The position numbers and the translations under genes are program-made. Under the pieces are notes generated by a model. That model was not told the DNA's origin and searched no databases. It worked only from the letters and a program-made list of their open reading frames with translations. Source: Paenibacillus camelliae (GTDB lineage Bacteria > Bacillota > Bacilli > Paenibacillales > Paenibacillaceae). From it: DNA of 64,000 bases. The stretch spans positions 1,054,001 to 1,118,000 of the forward strand of contig NZ_JAMBNY010000001.1 in the NCBI RefSeq assembly GCF_023715345.1, in the 5' to 3' direction. Shown here piece after piece: positions 53,290-62,089 of this stretch (its first letter is position 1; each line of letters begins with the position of its first letter).

Positions 53290-55054
53290 CGATAGGTTCC
53301 CCCTCATTATCTGTATCCTGCTTATCAGTAGCATGCCAGCTAATCGTAACGCTCAAGCCCCCAAGCCTTGAGGGCTGTATCGTAATTCCCGCATTGTTGC
53401 CATAACGTAACGTCATCCGTTGATGCACATTCCATAGACCGCAGCCCATATCTTCCTGCATCGGATAATTCAATCGTTTCATGAGAGCAACGATATGTGC
53501 CTCGTCCATTCCTTTACCGTCATCCTCTACGGTAACTGTAACCCTATGTCCCTCTCTAGCGACAACAATCGCAATTGTACTCGCCGTACTCGATCGCTCA
53601 ATACCATGCAGAACTGCATTCTCCACTAACGGCTGAATCGAAAGCGGCGGTATCATCTCAAGCAACAGCTCGTCTGGGAGCTCAATATGATAGGTTAACC
53701 GCTTCATACGCATCACGCTAATATCCAAGTAATGCTGAACAAACGTTAGCTCCTCCTGCAGAGTGACCAGCTCTTTCTCCTGTCTCGTCGTGTAGCGATA
53801 ATAATGTGATAGGTTTTGAGACATCGCGATAACGGCACTGTAATTTTGCAGCTTGGCCATACTAGAAATAAATGAGAAGCAATTATAAAAGAAATGTGGG
53901 TTTATTTGGGATTGCAGCTGCTTAAGCTTGGCCTCCCTTATATGTATCTGCTCGAGATAAGAGCGTTGAAACAGCTCCTGAATCTGAGTAACCATTGAAT
54001 TAAATCGTTTGAATAAGAAAGTAAACTCCGTATTGCCCTTCGGCTGGAGTCGAACCGAATAGTCCTCTTTTTTAACACGCTGAAAGCTCATGATCAGCTG
54101 CTTTATCGGTACTTGAACCTGAACATAAAGAAGGTATACGACGACAGCAGCCATCAATAGAAGAGCAGCCACCGATGCATAAAACAACGTATTACTTTTA
54201 GTTATAGGAAGCATCATCTCAGAGAGTGGTAAATAATCTACTAAAATCCACCCTGTCGTCGTCGAGCGCTCCATATTGACGAGATACGATTCGCCCGCCA
54301 GCGTCACGATTTCATAGCTTGACTTTTCAAGGTCCTGCAGCTGTAGATTTTCGAGCAATTGTGCTACTAGCTCTTTATTGGCTGCACTATGATAAATAAT
54401 CTCCCCTTCCTTCACATAATAGAAAGGATTGCGCTGCCCATCACCGCGAAAGGCATCCAGCATCTGCTTAATATTTCCGCTGCTGAATTGAACCTCTAAT
54501 ACTAAATTCGACTTCTCTGGATTACGTGAGCTAGAAAAAGGAGATACCGTAACAAGAGAAAACTGATGCTCGCGCTCCTGCTCTGACACGGAAAAGCTGG
54601 TCATTTGCCAGCCCTTAGCAGATAAAGACGGCAAATATGTCTCATCCAGATGATTAACTTTGCTTGATGTAATGATTCGCTGTAAGGAAGGAGAATAAAT
54701 CGTTAGCTGACTTGCCCAGTTCACCGAGTTTTCCTGGATGCTCAGCTTTTTTTGAATTCGCTTGATAAGCTCTATCGTTTCTAGATCTAAGTGGTCGCCA
54801 ACTGGATGGTGAATATCCTTCAAGTTAGATATGTCTGGATCATAAATTAATAGATTGGGCCATTGGCTAATGGAATGTATAACGGTATCTATCTGCTGCT
54901 GAAAAAAGTTAAGCTGGTCACGACTTGAGTTTTGCAGCTCTGCACGCAAAACATCTGTACTCGTTTTATTGGAATACACGTACAAAGCGATAATTGGTAT
55001 AAGCATTAGTACTAGTACCGTAAGCATTTTTCGATATAAATTAAATGTTGGCAT
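53267..55054 (-). CDS. YesM-type sensor histidine kinase
   Basis: 595 residues. Membrane segments near 10-27 and 293-311 enclose a sensor domain of about 265 residues. A HAMP region precedes the His_kinase motif LKQLQSQINPHFFYNCFSFI with H387, and the ATPase has ENAVLHGIERS and VEDDGKGMDE. GAGGTGAGG lies before the ATG. The stop is 23 nt inside the regulator gene. Likely senses galacto-oligosaccharides or a related surface signal. Confidence 0.92.
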   Translation of the reverse strand: MPTFNLYRKMLTVLVLMLIPIIALYVYSNKTSTDVLRAELQNSSRDQLNFFQQQIDTVIHSISQWPNLLIYDPDISNLKDIHHPVGDHLDLETIELIKRIQKKLSIQENSVNWASQLTIYSPSLQRIITSSKVNHLDETYLPSLSAKGWQMTSFSVSEQEREHQFSLVTVSPFSSSRNPEKSNLVLEVQFSSGNIKQMLDAFRGDGQRNPFYYVKEGEIIYHSAANKELVAQLLENLQLQDLEKSSYEIVTLAGESYLVNMERSTTTGWILVDYLPLSEMMLPITKSNTLFYASVAALLLMAAVVVYLLYVQVQVPIKQLIMSFQRVKKEDYSVRLQPKGNTEFTFLFKRFNSMVTQIQELFQRSYLEQIHIREAKLKQLQSQINPHFFYNCFSFISSMAKLQNYSAVIAMSQNLSHYYRYTTRQEKELVTLQEELTFVQHYLDISVMRMKRLTYHIELPDELLLEMIPPLSIQPLVENAVLHGIERSSTASTIAIVVAREGHRVTVTVEDDGKGMDEAHIVALMKRLNYPMQEDMGCGLWNVHQRMTLRYGNNAGITIQPSRLGGLSVTISWHATDKQDTDNEGEPIDGGHLAG

Positions 55055-55185
55055 GCTGCCTCACCTCGTTATCTAAAGATCGTAACGGAAAATAAAACGC
55101 TTTCATAGTACATTTTATTAATATTTATGGTAATTTTTAAGGCATTTTATAAAAATTCGAGAAAGCTTTTCATGCTAACGACAAA

Positions 55186-55251
55186 CAACCCCCCGCTTCT
55201 ATTCGGGATGAGCCAATAAGCGGTCTCGATCCGAAATACTGCAGGGGGTTG
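55186..55251 (-). terminator. Terminator after the YtfQ-like gene
   Basis: CAACCCCC / GGGGGGTTG closes a long branched hairpin with an inner TTCGG / CCCGAA pairing; TTGTTTGTCG follows on the minus strand. Position just after the stop codon and a strong GC closing stem support termination, though the U tract is short. Confidence 0.68.
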
Positions 55252-55269
55252 CTGCACTAAAAATTAGTT

Positions 55270-56334
55270 CTAATATTTTCGATGGTCAATTTCTAGATGA
55301 GCATACTCTTGTGTAAATATATCCTCGGGCGGAATGATTCGTTTAGGTAATGTGCGGCCACCCATAATCTCTCTAGCTGCTTGCATCAGTAATGAGCCTT
55401 GTAGTGGGTTACATTCGATCACTGCATTGATCTTACCTTCGATCATCATCTCGAATGCTTGACGAGTTCCATCCACTGATATAATGATGATATCTTTACC
55501 TGGTTCAAGTCCAAATTCCTCGATCGCTTGAATCGCTCCAATTGCCATGTCATCATTATGTGCGAACAACAGCTGTGGTGGTTGTTCCCCAGCCTCCTGC
55601 AAAAATTGCTCCATCACTTTCTTACCGCCCTCGATTGTAAAATCCGCGGGCTGACTCATTATTATTTCCATATCATCTCGTTCTTGAATTACATCACGGA
55701 AGCCTCTTCCACGATCAATGGACGGTGTGGAGCCAACTGTTCCTTCAAGCTCAGCGATTCGAATTCTCCCTGGTTTATTTCTCATTTTATCTAGTACGTA
55801 TTTCCCTGCCTTAATGCCTTCCTCATAAAAGTCCGAACCGATAAATGTAACATAAAGTGAAGTATCCTCTACATTGACAGAACGATCAATAATGACCACT
55901 GGAATCCCTGCTTCTTTAATTTCCTGTAAGATGTTCTCCCAGCCCGTTTGAACAACGGGAGCAATAGCGATGACATCCACCTGTTTTTCAATAAAAGAAC
56001 GAATTGCAGAGAATTGCGCTTGCTGCGATTGCTCTGCATTTTCAAGCAGCAACGTAATCCCCGCTTCCTTTGCCGATTCCACGATAGATGCTGTATTAGC
56101 TAAACGCCAATCACTCTCGCTTCCTAGCTGGGAGAAGCCCATGACAATATCCTCGTTCATATGGCTCGGATACAAGGAGCTTATATTGATTGTCTCTGTA
56201 ACGACTGTTTCAACGGTTGGCATCTGAGATTCTACCGGCTTATTCTTTGAAAACGCAAAGCATCCTGTAAGTAAGAAACAAAAGCAAAGCAAAAAACATA
56301 ACGTAGCCCTTGTAGTCGTCTTCAAGAGATGCAA
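55270..56334 (-). CDS. ytfQ: YtfQ-like sugar-binding lipoprotein (CUT2 ABC transporter)
   Basis: 354 residues. It starts at a TTG with GGAGG 8 nt upstream; no ATG fits. The lipobox is LLTGC after a hydrophobic stretch. The binding domain matches YtfQ-type galactofuranose-binding proteins: WRLANTASIVESAKEAGITL, DVIAIAPVVQTGWENIL, AGIPVVIIDRSVNVEDTSLY and LLFAHNDDMAIGAIQAIEEFG. The matching permease and ATPase genes are about 5 kb away, beyond the plus-strand regulatory genes. The ligand may be galactofuranose or arabinose; specificity cannot be fixed from sequence. Confidence 0.88.
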   Translation of the reverse strand: MHLLKTTTRATLCFLLCFCFLLTGCFAFSKNKPVESQMPTVETVVTETINISSLYPSHMNEDIVMGFSQLGSESDWRLANTASIVESAKEAGITLLLENAEQSQQAQFSAIRSFIEKQVDVIAIAPVVQTGWENILQEIKEAGIPVVIIDRSVNVEDTSLYVTFIGSDFYEEGIKAGKYVLDKMRNKPGRIRIAELEGTVGSTPSIDRGRGFRDVIQERDDMEIIMSQPADFTIEGGKKVMEQFLQEAGEQPPQLLFAHNDDMAIGAIQAIEEFGLEPGKDIIIISVDGTRQAFEMMIEGKINAVIECNPLQGSLLMQAAREIMGGRTLPKRIIPPEDIFTQEYAHLEIDHRKY

Positions 56335-56530
56335 TGAATACTCCTCCCTCCTAGTTCTGCGATAATGCTAGCATGCTTTCACCTTATCGAACGCATTTCT
56401 AGATAGCAATATAGTTTTTTTTGTTGTATGTGTATTTTTTTTCGAAATTCACCTGTGCATTGCCTGGTTTTTCCACAAACAATATACAATTAGAATATAT
56501 TTAGTGAAAGGTATAACTTTCTTCGTTCGC

Positions 56531-56545
56531 TTGAAAACGTTAACA
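56531..56545 (+). promoter_or_regulatory. cre site (CcpA operator) between ytfQ and the kinase gene
   Basis: TTGAAAACGTTAACA fits WTGNAANCGNWNNCW at every fixed position. It overlaps the -35 box of the plus-strand kinase promoter and lies in the divergent region, so CcpA could repress the sensor genes and perhaps ytfQ. Confidence 0.72.
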
Positions 56546-56568
56546 TGAATGATCTTATTTGTTATATG
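56540..56568 (+). promoter_or_regulatory. Promoter of the kinase-regulator-binding protein operon
   Basis: TTAACA (56540-56545), a 17-nt spacer and TATATG (56563-56568), 45 nt before the kinase start. Confidence 0.55.
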
Positions 56569-56613
56569 ATGTGAATATATAGACTGTTATTCAGCAAGGA
56601 AGGATTGTATCGG

Positions 56614-58404
56614 ATGAAGCAGATCTTTTCTAGTCTTCGTGCCAAGCTGCTCGTTATGTTTATTATTTTATCATCAGTGCCCTTACTAATTGTTGGAGTT
56701 GTCTCTTATCAAAAATCATACCATACACTATCAGACCATAGTAAAGCATCCACTCTGTTATATGCAGATCAATTAGTCAGTGACATTGATACATTGTTTC
56801 TAGACACACAGAAGTTGCTAGAGCTTGGAACAAACCCGACGGTACTCTACTTTTTAAGCTCTCAAACCGAAACCTATACGGAAGCAAAAGAAATTGTACA
56901 AACATTAGATATTTATCGCGGCACCTATCAGTACGATAGTGTTCTAAATATTCAAATGGTTAATCTATATGGAAAAGGTATTAGCGAACGTAAAGGTGTT
57001 TTTCAACTAGATCATAACCCACTCAGAAATCCTCACTTCGTATTATTATCTGAACACCCAGATGAAATATTAATAATTCCACCAACAGAAGCTTCAAGCT
57101 TTGACAGGCTCGATGGCTTTACATACCCAGGGGACAATGTTATTTCTATCATCGCGCCTCTCAAGCAGCGCGTGACGCATGAGGTCATCGGTTTTATTGT
57201 TATCGATCTCGACGATCAAATGATTGAGCACTATTACAACAATATTACGATTGGAAACACTGGTTTTTTCTTTGTCGCAGATCAATCTGGCAACCCTATT
57301 TTTTGGCCAGAAGCAAGAATAGGAGATCTTCCCTCAAGCAAAACGTTACTGACACATACGACATCACCTAGGGGAAGCTTTACTGAAGAGCTAAATAACG
57401 AGAAGCAGTTTTACGTCTACGCTACATCTGAAATGACTGGCTGGAGCATCGTCGGTATAGCTCCACTTAAAGAGATTATTGCTGATGCGATTGAAATTAG
57501 ATTGCTAATTCTATTAAGTGTTGGGCTAAGCGCATTATTCGCCATTTCCCTCTATATTTCATTAACTCAACGTATCATTAGGCCGCTTCAGCTGCTCAAA
57601 GCAAAAATGCGGAAGGCAGCTGACGGTTACCTTGAAGCAAAAATAAAAACAAGTGGACAGGATGAGATAGCTGATTTAAGCGACAGCTTCAATACTATGC
57701 TGGAGAACATTAAACATTTAATTGAAAATAATAATCGCGAGCAAGAGCAAGTAAAGAAGGCAGAGCTCAGAACACTCCAAGCACAAATTAACCCGCATTT
57801 TCTATACAACACGCTGGAGTCCATTATATGGATGGCGGAATCAGGCAAAAACGATAACGTTATTAAGCTTGTTAAGGCAATGTCTCAATTTTTCAGAATC
57901 TCCTTAAATAAAGGCAGAGACTGGGTAACGATTCAGACTGAGCTGGAGCATGCTAAGAGCTATTTAACCATTCAGCAAATGCGATATTACGACATTTTAA
58001 CCTATGAGATCGAGGTTGATGATGCGCTTTACTCTTATCCAATTCTGGCTATGACGCTTCAGCCTTTGATCGAAAACGCTCTTTATCATGGGATAAAAAA
58101 TAAACGTGGCTTAGGGAAGATTCGTGTCAGTGGACAGATAGAAAATGATTATTATATTTTGCTGACCGTTGAGGACAATGGAATTGGGATTTCGTCTGAG
58201 CGGCTGCAGCATATTAGGGAGAGTTTGACCTTACCTATGGAAAGCTCCTCATCAGAGCAGATTGATGAGGAAAGTGAAAGCGGCTTTGGCTTGTTTAATG
58301 TCCATCAAAGATTACGCCTCTACTTTGGCGAGCCATGCGGTCTTATGCTTGAAAGCATCTACGGCGAAGGTGCTCGTGTTTCTGTACGAATACCACGGAA
58401 ATAA
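56614..58404 (+). CDS. YesM-type sensor histidine kinase with Cache-like sensor
   Basis: 596 residues from the ATG at 56614 (AAGGAAGG upstream); the TTG three codons earlier is less likely. Membrane segments near 12-32 and 296-316 flank a double-Cache-like sensor (TGFFFVADQSGNPIF). HAMP domain, then the His_kinase motif LRTLQAQINPHFLYNTLESI with H395, and the ATPase has ENALYHGIKN and VEDNGIGIS. It is the first gene of a plus-strand trio with a response regulator and a sugar-binding lipoprotein that could present the ligand to it. Confidence 0.92.
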   Translation: MKQIFSSLRAKLLVMFIILSSVPLLIVGVVSYQKSYHTLSDHSKASTLLYADQLVSDIDTLFLDTQKLLELGTNPTVLYFLSSQTETYTEAKEIVQTLDIYRGTYQYDSVLNIQMVNLYGKGISERKGVFQLDHNPLRNPHFVLLSEHPDEILIIPPTEASSFDRLDGFTYPGDNVISIIAPLKQRVTHEVIGFIVIDLDDQMIEHYYNNITIGNTGFFFVADQSGNPIFWPEARIGDLPSSKTLLTHTTSPRGSFTEELNNEKQFYVYATSEMTGWSIVGIAPLKEIIADAIEIRLLILLSVGLSALFAISLYISLTQRIIRPLQLLKAKMRKAADGYLEAKIKTSGQDEIADLSDSFNTMLENIKHLIENNNREQEQVKKAELRTLQAQINPHFLYNTLESIIWMAESGKNDNVIKLVKAMSQFFRISLNKGRDWVTIQTELEHAKSYLTIQQMRYYDILTYEIEVDDALYSYPILAMTLQPLIENALYHGIKNKRGLGKIRVSGQIENDYYILLTVEDNGIGISSERLQHIRESLTLPMESSSSEQIDEESESGFGLFNVHQRLRLYFGEPCGLMLESIYGEGARVSVRIPRK

Positions 58405-58431
58405 AGGGAGTTACATCGAGGCTATAACAAT

Positions 58432-58516
58432 GTAGCTACGAAAAGTTTTAGCTTATGCTTCCGATGTACTTTTCGTTGCATCGGAGATCACAAATCGTAG
58501 CTACGAAAAGTTTTAG
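58432..58516 (+). repeat. 20-bp direct repeats flanking a hairpin between kinase and regulator genes
   Basis: GTAGCTACGAAAAGTTTTAG occurs identically at 58432-58451 and 58497-58516. Between them CCGATG (58461-58466) and CATCGG (58479-58484) can pair, and ACTTTTCGT is complementary to ACGAAAAGT of the repeats. The second copy carries the first base of the AGGAGG ribosome site of the regulator gene, so alternative pairing could expose or hide it. Confidence 0.75.
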
Positions 58517-58525
58517 GAGGGTCCT

Positions 58526-60133
58526 ATGAAAAAGATCATGCTGGTGGATGATGAGATTTTAACTCGTGAAAGTATTAGAAACTGTGTTGATTGGAAAAGC
58601 AATGGATTTATCTATTGTGGTGATGCGGCGGATGGCGAGATGGCACTGCCATTAATTGAGGAGTGGAGTCCGCAAATTGTCATTACTGATATAAAAATGC
58701 CTTTTATGGACGGCTTGGAGCTAGCTTCCATTGTTCGCAAAGCGTATCCACACATCAAAATCATTATTTTAAGCGGGCATGACGAATTCCATTACGCACA
58801 GCAAGCTCTCCGTATCGGTGTTGAAGACTATTGTCTTAAGCCTGTTGGATCTACTGACTTAATCGAGCTGCTGCAAAAAGTTAGCAAGCAGATCGATTCC
58901 GAGCAGCTTCAGAAGGAAACAGCTGCCTATACAAAGGATAAATTGCTCTCAGATATGTGCGGAGGTTTAATCAATACGTCCAAGGCAATTGAAATCGCAG
59001 CAAATTATCATATTTCCTTGATCGCCCGTTATTATGCTGTGATCTCTATCGACTTTTGTTTCCATGAAGAATTATTAGATGATAACTCTTATAAGCTTGC
59101 TGCGGAACAGTTTATTTCTTACTTTCAGTCAGACGTAGATGTATTAAGCTATCGACCAAGCCGTAGTGAGTTGGTCTGCCTCGTTAAATCCAATAATGAG
59201 TATGTGCTGCAGCAATGCTTAGCAGAGCTGCCTCAACAAACCAAGCCAATGCTGCAGCTGCTTAACTGTAAAGCTTTACTTGGTATTGGCTCAATTGAAC
59301 AAAGACTGCAGAGTATTCATCAATCGTATCTAGTTGCCGATCATGAAAAAAACAAACAACGATTATTGCAGAACAGCCAGCTGGAAGCTAATACTTTTTT
59401 GCAAAATGCAACGGTACAACAACCGCTCATTGATCGAGCAAAGTTTATTAATTTTGTTAAGATTGGCACCACGGAGCAGCTACATGAATTTTCCCACGCA
59501 TTCTGCAAAGATATTGAGCAGCTATCATGGAGCAATTCGATGTACGGCATATACTTGTTTAACGAACTGACGCTTGAAGCATTCCACACCGCAAAGCAAT
59601 GCTTTGCTGACATTCCAAATTGCAGTGAGCTCGTTGCACAGATGCAGCAACGAGTTAGAGAGATTAATTCTTTGGAGCAGTGCAAGTCTTACCTAATCGA
59701 CCTTTTATCGTTGCTATGGCAATGGAGATCAATTGGCGCTAATCAATATAGCGAGCTAATTCTGAGAGTAAAGCAATATATTACCGAGCATTATCACAAT
59801 AAGCAATTATCACTACAGGAAGTATCTAGACATGTTGGAGTAAGCCCAAGTCATCTTAGTAAAGTGTTCAGTCAGGAAGCTAAGCAGACACTTACTGAAT
59901 TTATTACGCGTACTAGAATTCATAAAGCTATGGAGCTGCTCAAGACGACAAATAGCAAAACATTCGAGATTGCTTATGAGGTAGGCTATCAAGACCAGCA
60001 TTATTTCTCTAACATTTTCAAAAAGGCGACAGGAATGACACCAATTGAGTTTCGCAAGCAAGGCAGTGCAATGACCGCTGAGACCTTTTACTTTGCGGGA
60101 GGGGTAAAGCATGCTGCAGCTCAGAAAACTTAG
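58526..60133 (+). CDS. YesN-type response regulator with AraC DNA-binding domain
   Basis: 535 residues; AGGAGG precedes the ATG. Receiver with IMLVDDEILTRESIRNCVDW and phosphoacceptor D55 (IVITDIKMPFMDG). The AraC domain reads LSLQEVSRHVGVSPSHLSKV and VGYQDQHYFSNIFKKATGMT. The C-terminal tail of about 30 residues after EFRKQG overlaps the next gene by 23 nt. Predicted to control the CUT2 transporter genes on either side. Confidence 0.92.
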   Translation: MKKIMLVDDEILTRESIRNCVDWKSNGFIYCGDAADGEMALPLIEEWSPQIVITDIKMPFMDGLELASIVRKAYPHIKIIILSGHDEFHYAQQALRIGVEDYCLKPVGSTDLIELLQKVSKQIDSEQLQKETAAYTKDKLLSDMCGGLINTSKAIEIAANYHISLIARYYAVISIDFCFHEELLDDNSYKLAAEQFISYFQSDVDVLSYRPSRSELVCLVKSNNEYVLQQCLAELPQQTKPMLQLLNCKALLGIGSIEQRLQSIHQSYLVADHEKNKQRLLQNSQLEANTFLQNATVQQPLIDRAKFINFVKIGTTEQLHEFSHAFCKDIEQLSWSNSMYGIYLFNELTLEAFHTAKQCFADIPNCSELVAQMQQRVREINSLEQCKSYLIDLLSLLWQWRSIGANQYSELILRVKQYITEHYHNKQLSLQEVSRHVGVSPSHLSKVFSQEAKQTLTEFITRTRIHKAMELLKTTNSKTFEIAYEVGYQDQHYFSNIFKKATGMTPIEFRKQGSAMTAETFYFAGGVKHAAAQKT

Positions 60134-61064
60134 CGCTCAACTCTTAGGCATACTCGTTATCGTTTTGCTTGCAAGCTGTACTGAGCAGGAAAGAAGCCAT
60201 ATGATTGGCATAACGGGAGAAGTAGATCAAGCCATAGCGGAAAGCTTATCCTTCGGTATAATATTTCCGATGGCTGATCCCTCGTATGAATTAATTACCG
60301 AGCACGCAGAAAAAATGGCTCAATCGCACAACATCCGTTTGCTTGTTGCAGCCCCGGACGAGGCAAATTTAGAGCAGCAAATCCGAATCATGGAATCGAT
60401 GATTAGACAAAAGGTTGATGGCATTGCCATATCTCCTGTTGATGCTGAAGCGCTCGAGCCTGTCATTAACCAGGCTATCGACAATAATATACCTGTGATC
60501 TGCTTTGAATCAGACGCTCCTAACAGTAAACGGCTTAGCTTTATCGGAGCCGACAATTATGAAACGGGTCGCCAGCTTGGAATGGCGACAAACAAGCTGC
60601 TAAATAATAAAGGGATGATTATCGTTGGAACTGGCATGTCTGATATGCTTAGTCTAAAACAAAGACTGGAAGGGCTGCTTAATTATATTAATGAGGAGAC
60701 AGAAATCGAAGTACTGCAGGTTAAATATAATGAAGGAAAGAAAGATATTGCTATTGAAAAGCTGGAAGAAATGATTAACGAGCATCCTCATTTTAGTGCT
60801 TTCTTAAGCCTTGATTCTGTATCTAGCTCTGCCTCAATTTTAATTTGGAAGGCCGCAGGCATGAACCGGTATGTGTTAAGCATCGGCAAAACTGCTGAGT
60901 CAGAAACGGCGATTCACAACGGACAGATCCATACGATCATTTCTCAAAATGAGCATAGCTGGGGCTCCACAATCATTGACACACTTATGAAGGCCAATCA
61001 GCAAACCGTCATACCATCGTTCATTGATATGGGAATAGAAGAATTGAACACTACTAAACAATAG
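60111..61064 (+). CDS. Periplasmic-binding-type sugar-binding lipoprotein, putative co-sensor
   Basis: 317 residues. The signal LLGILVIVLLASCTEQ ends in a lipobox LASC. The RbsB-type fold is shown by IMESMIRQKVDGIAISPVDA, NNIPVICFESDAPNSKRLSFIGADNYETG and FSAFLSLDSVSSSAS. GGGAGGGG lies upstream and the gene overlaps the response regulator by 23 nt, so it is made with the kinase/regulator pair rather than with the transporter. A sensing role like that of XylFII-type proteins is more likely than transport, though this is inference. A terminator follows at once. Confidence 0.85.
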   Translation: MLQLRKLSAQLLGILVIVLLASCTEQERSHMIGITGEVDQAIAESLSFGIIFPMADPSYELITEHAEKMAQSHNIRLLVAAPDEANLEQQIRIMESMIRQKVDGIAISPVDAEALEPVINQAIDNNIPVICFESDAPNSKRLSFIGADNYETGRQLGMATNKLLNNKGMIIVGTGMSDMLSLKQRLEGLLNYINEETEIEVLQVKYNEGKKDIAIEKLEEMINEHPHFSAFLSLDSVSSSASILIWKAAGMNRYVLSIGKTAESETAIHNGQIHTIISQNEHSWGSTIIDTLMKANQQTVIPSFIDMGIEELNTTKQ

Positions 61065-61090
61065 AAGCAGACATGTGTCTGCTTCTTTGC
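61063..61090 (+). terminator. Terminator of the plus-strand regulatory operon
   Basis: AGAAGCAGACA / TGTCTGCTTCT is an 11-bp perfect stem with a 2-nt loop, followed by TTGCTG. The stem includes the stop region of the binding-protein gene. Short U tract, so moderate strength. Confidence 0.65.
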
Positions 61091-61120
61091 TGCGCATACA
61101 ATAACGCTACACATACTACG

Positions 61121-62089
61121 TTATGATTTAAATATCGCTTGCCTTGCACTAAGCACCTTCTGCAGTAAAATAAAAAGACAAAGCAGCAGGCCAATTACAA
61201 TTTTCGTCCACCATGAGCTAAGCGTGCCTTCAAAGCTAATAATCGTCTGAATAATGCCCTGGATCATCACTCCAAAAAATGTGCCTACGATATAGCCAAC
61301 ACCGCCTGTCAACAGCGTCCCTCCGATTACGACGGCTGCGATCGTATCGAGCTCCATCCCCACTGCGTGCAGCCCATAGCCTGAAAGCATATAAAACGTA
61401 AATACTACACCTGCAAGAGCTGAACACAAGCCACTAAGCGTGTACACTAATATTTTTGTTTTTGCTACTGGCAAGCCCATTAGCAATGCCGATTGCTCAC
61501 TTCCCCCGATCGCATATACATTTCTGCCAAACGATGTGTAGTGCGCGATATAGATAGCTGCTGCAACTACAACAAGCGCAATAATTACACTTATTGAGAT
61601 GAAGCTGCCACCTGGCAGCCTAATCTTTGTTTGTGCCATTGCTGTATAAAATGGGTTGTCGATCGTAATCGTTTGGATGCTAATAACATAGCAAAGCCCG
61701 CGTGCAAGAAACATACCTGCCAACGTAACGATAAATGGCTGTATCTTAAAATAATGTATAATTGCTCCCATGCCACAGCCCAGCAAAGCACCTATCAGCA
61801 ATACTAGCGGAATAACGATGATAGGAGACCAGTTCAGCTGCTGAACGAGGCTGGCTGATATCATGGTCGTTAATGCAATGACTGCGCCAACAGATAAATC
61901 AATGCCACCTGAAATAATGACGAATGACATGCCTACCGCCACAATCAGTAAAAAAGCATTATCGATCAATAGATTCAAGAGAACCTGTGGCGAAAAAAAA
62001 CCATTGTAGCGAAACGAGCCTGCTATGAACATGAGCAAAAATAATGATGTCGTAACCACAATAGGTACATATTTTCTATTGATTGACAT
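61121..62089 (-). CDS. yjfF: CUT2 sugar ABC transporter permease (YjfF-like)
   Basis: 322 residues with eight to ten predicted membrane segments. RbsC-family signature VGMSFVIISGGIDLSVGAVIAL near residue 57, VYAIGGSEQSALLMGL and VVIGGTLLTGGVGYIVGT. It starts inside the preceding permease gene (14-nt overlap). Two different RbsC-type permeases after an RbsA-type ATPase is the YtfR-YtfT-YjfF pattern, so the complex is probably a heterodimer importing galactofuranose or a related monosaccharide. The end faces the plus-strand operon. Confidence 0.88.
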   Translation of the reverse strand: MSINRKYVPIVVTTSLFLLMFIAGSFRYNGFFSPQVLLNLLIDNAFLLIVAVGMSFVIISGGIDLSVGAVIALTTMISASLVQQLNWSPIIVIPLVLLIGALLGCGMGAIIHYFKIQPFIVTLAGMFLARGLCYVISIQTITIDNPFYTAMAQTKIRLPGGSFISISVIIALVVVAAAIYIAHYTSFGRNVYAIGGSEQSALLMGLPVAKTKILVYTLSGLCSALAGVVFTFYMLSGYGLHAVGMELDTIAAVVIGGTLLTGGVGYIVGTFFGVMIQGIIQTIISFEGTLSSWWTKIVIGLLLCLFILLQKVLSARQAIFKS

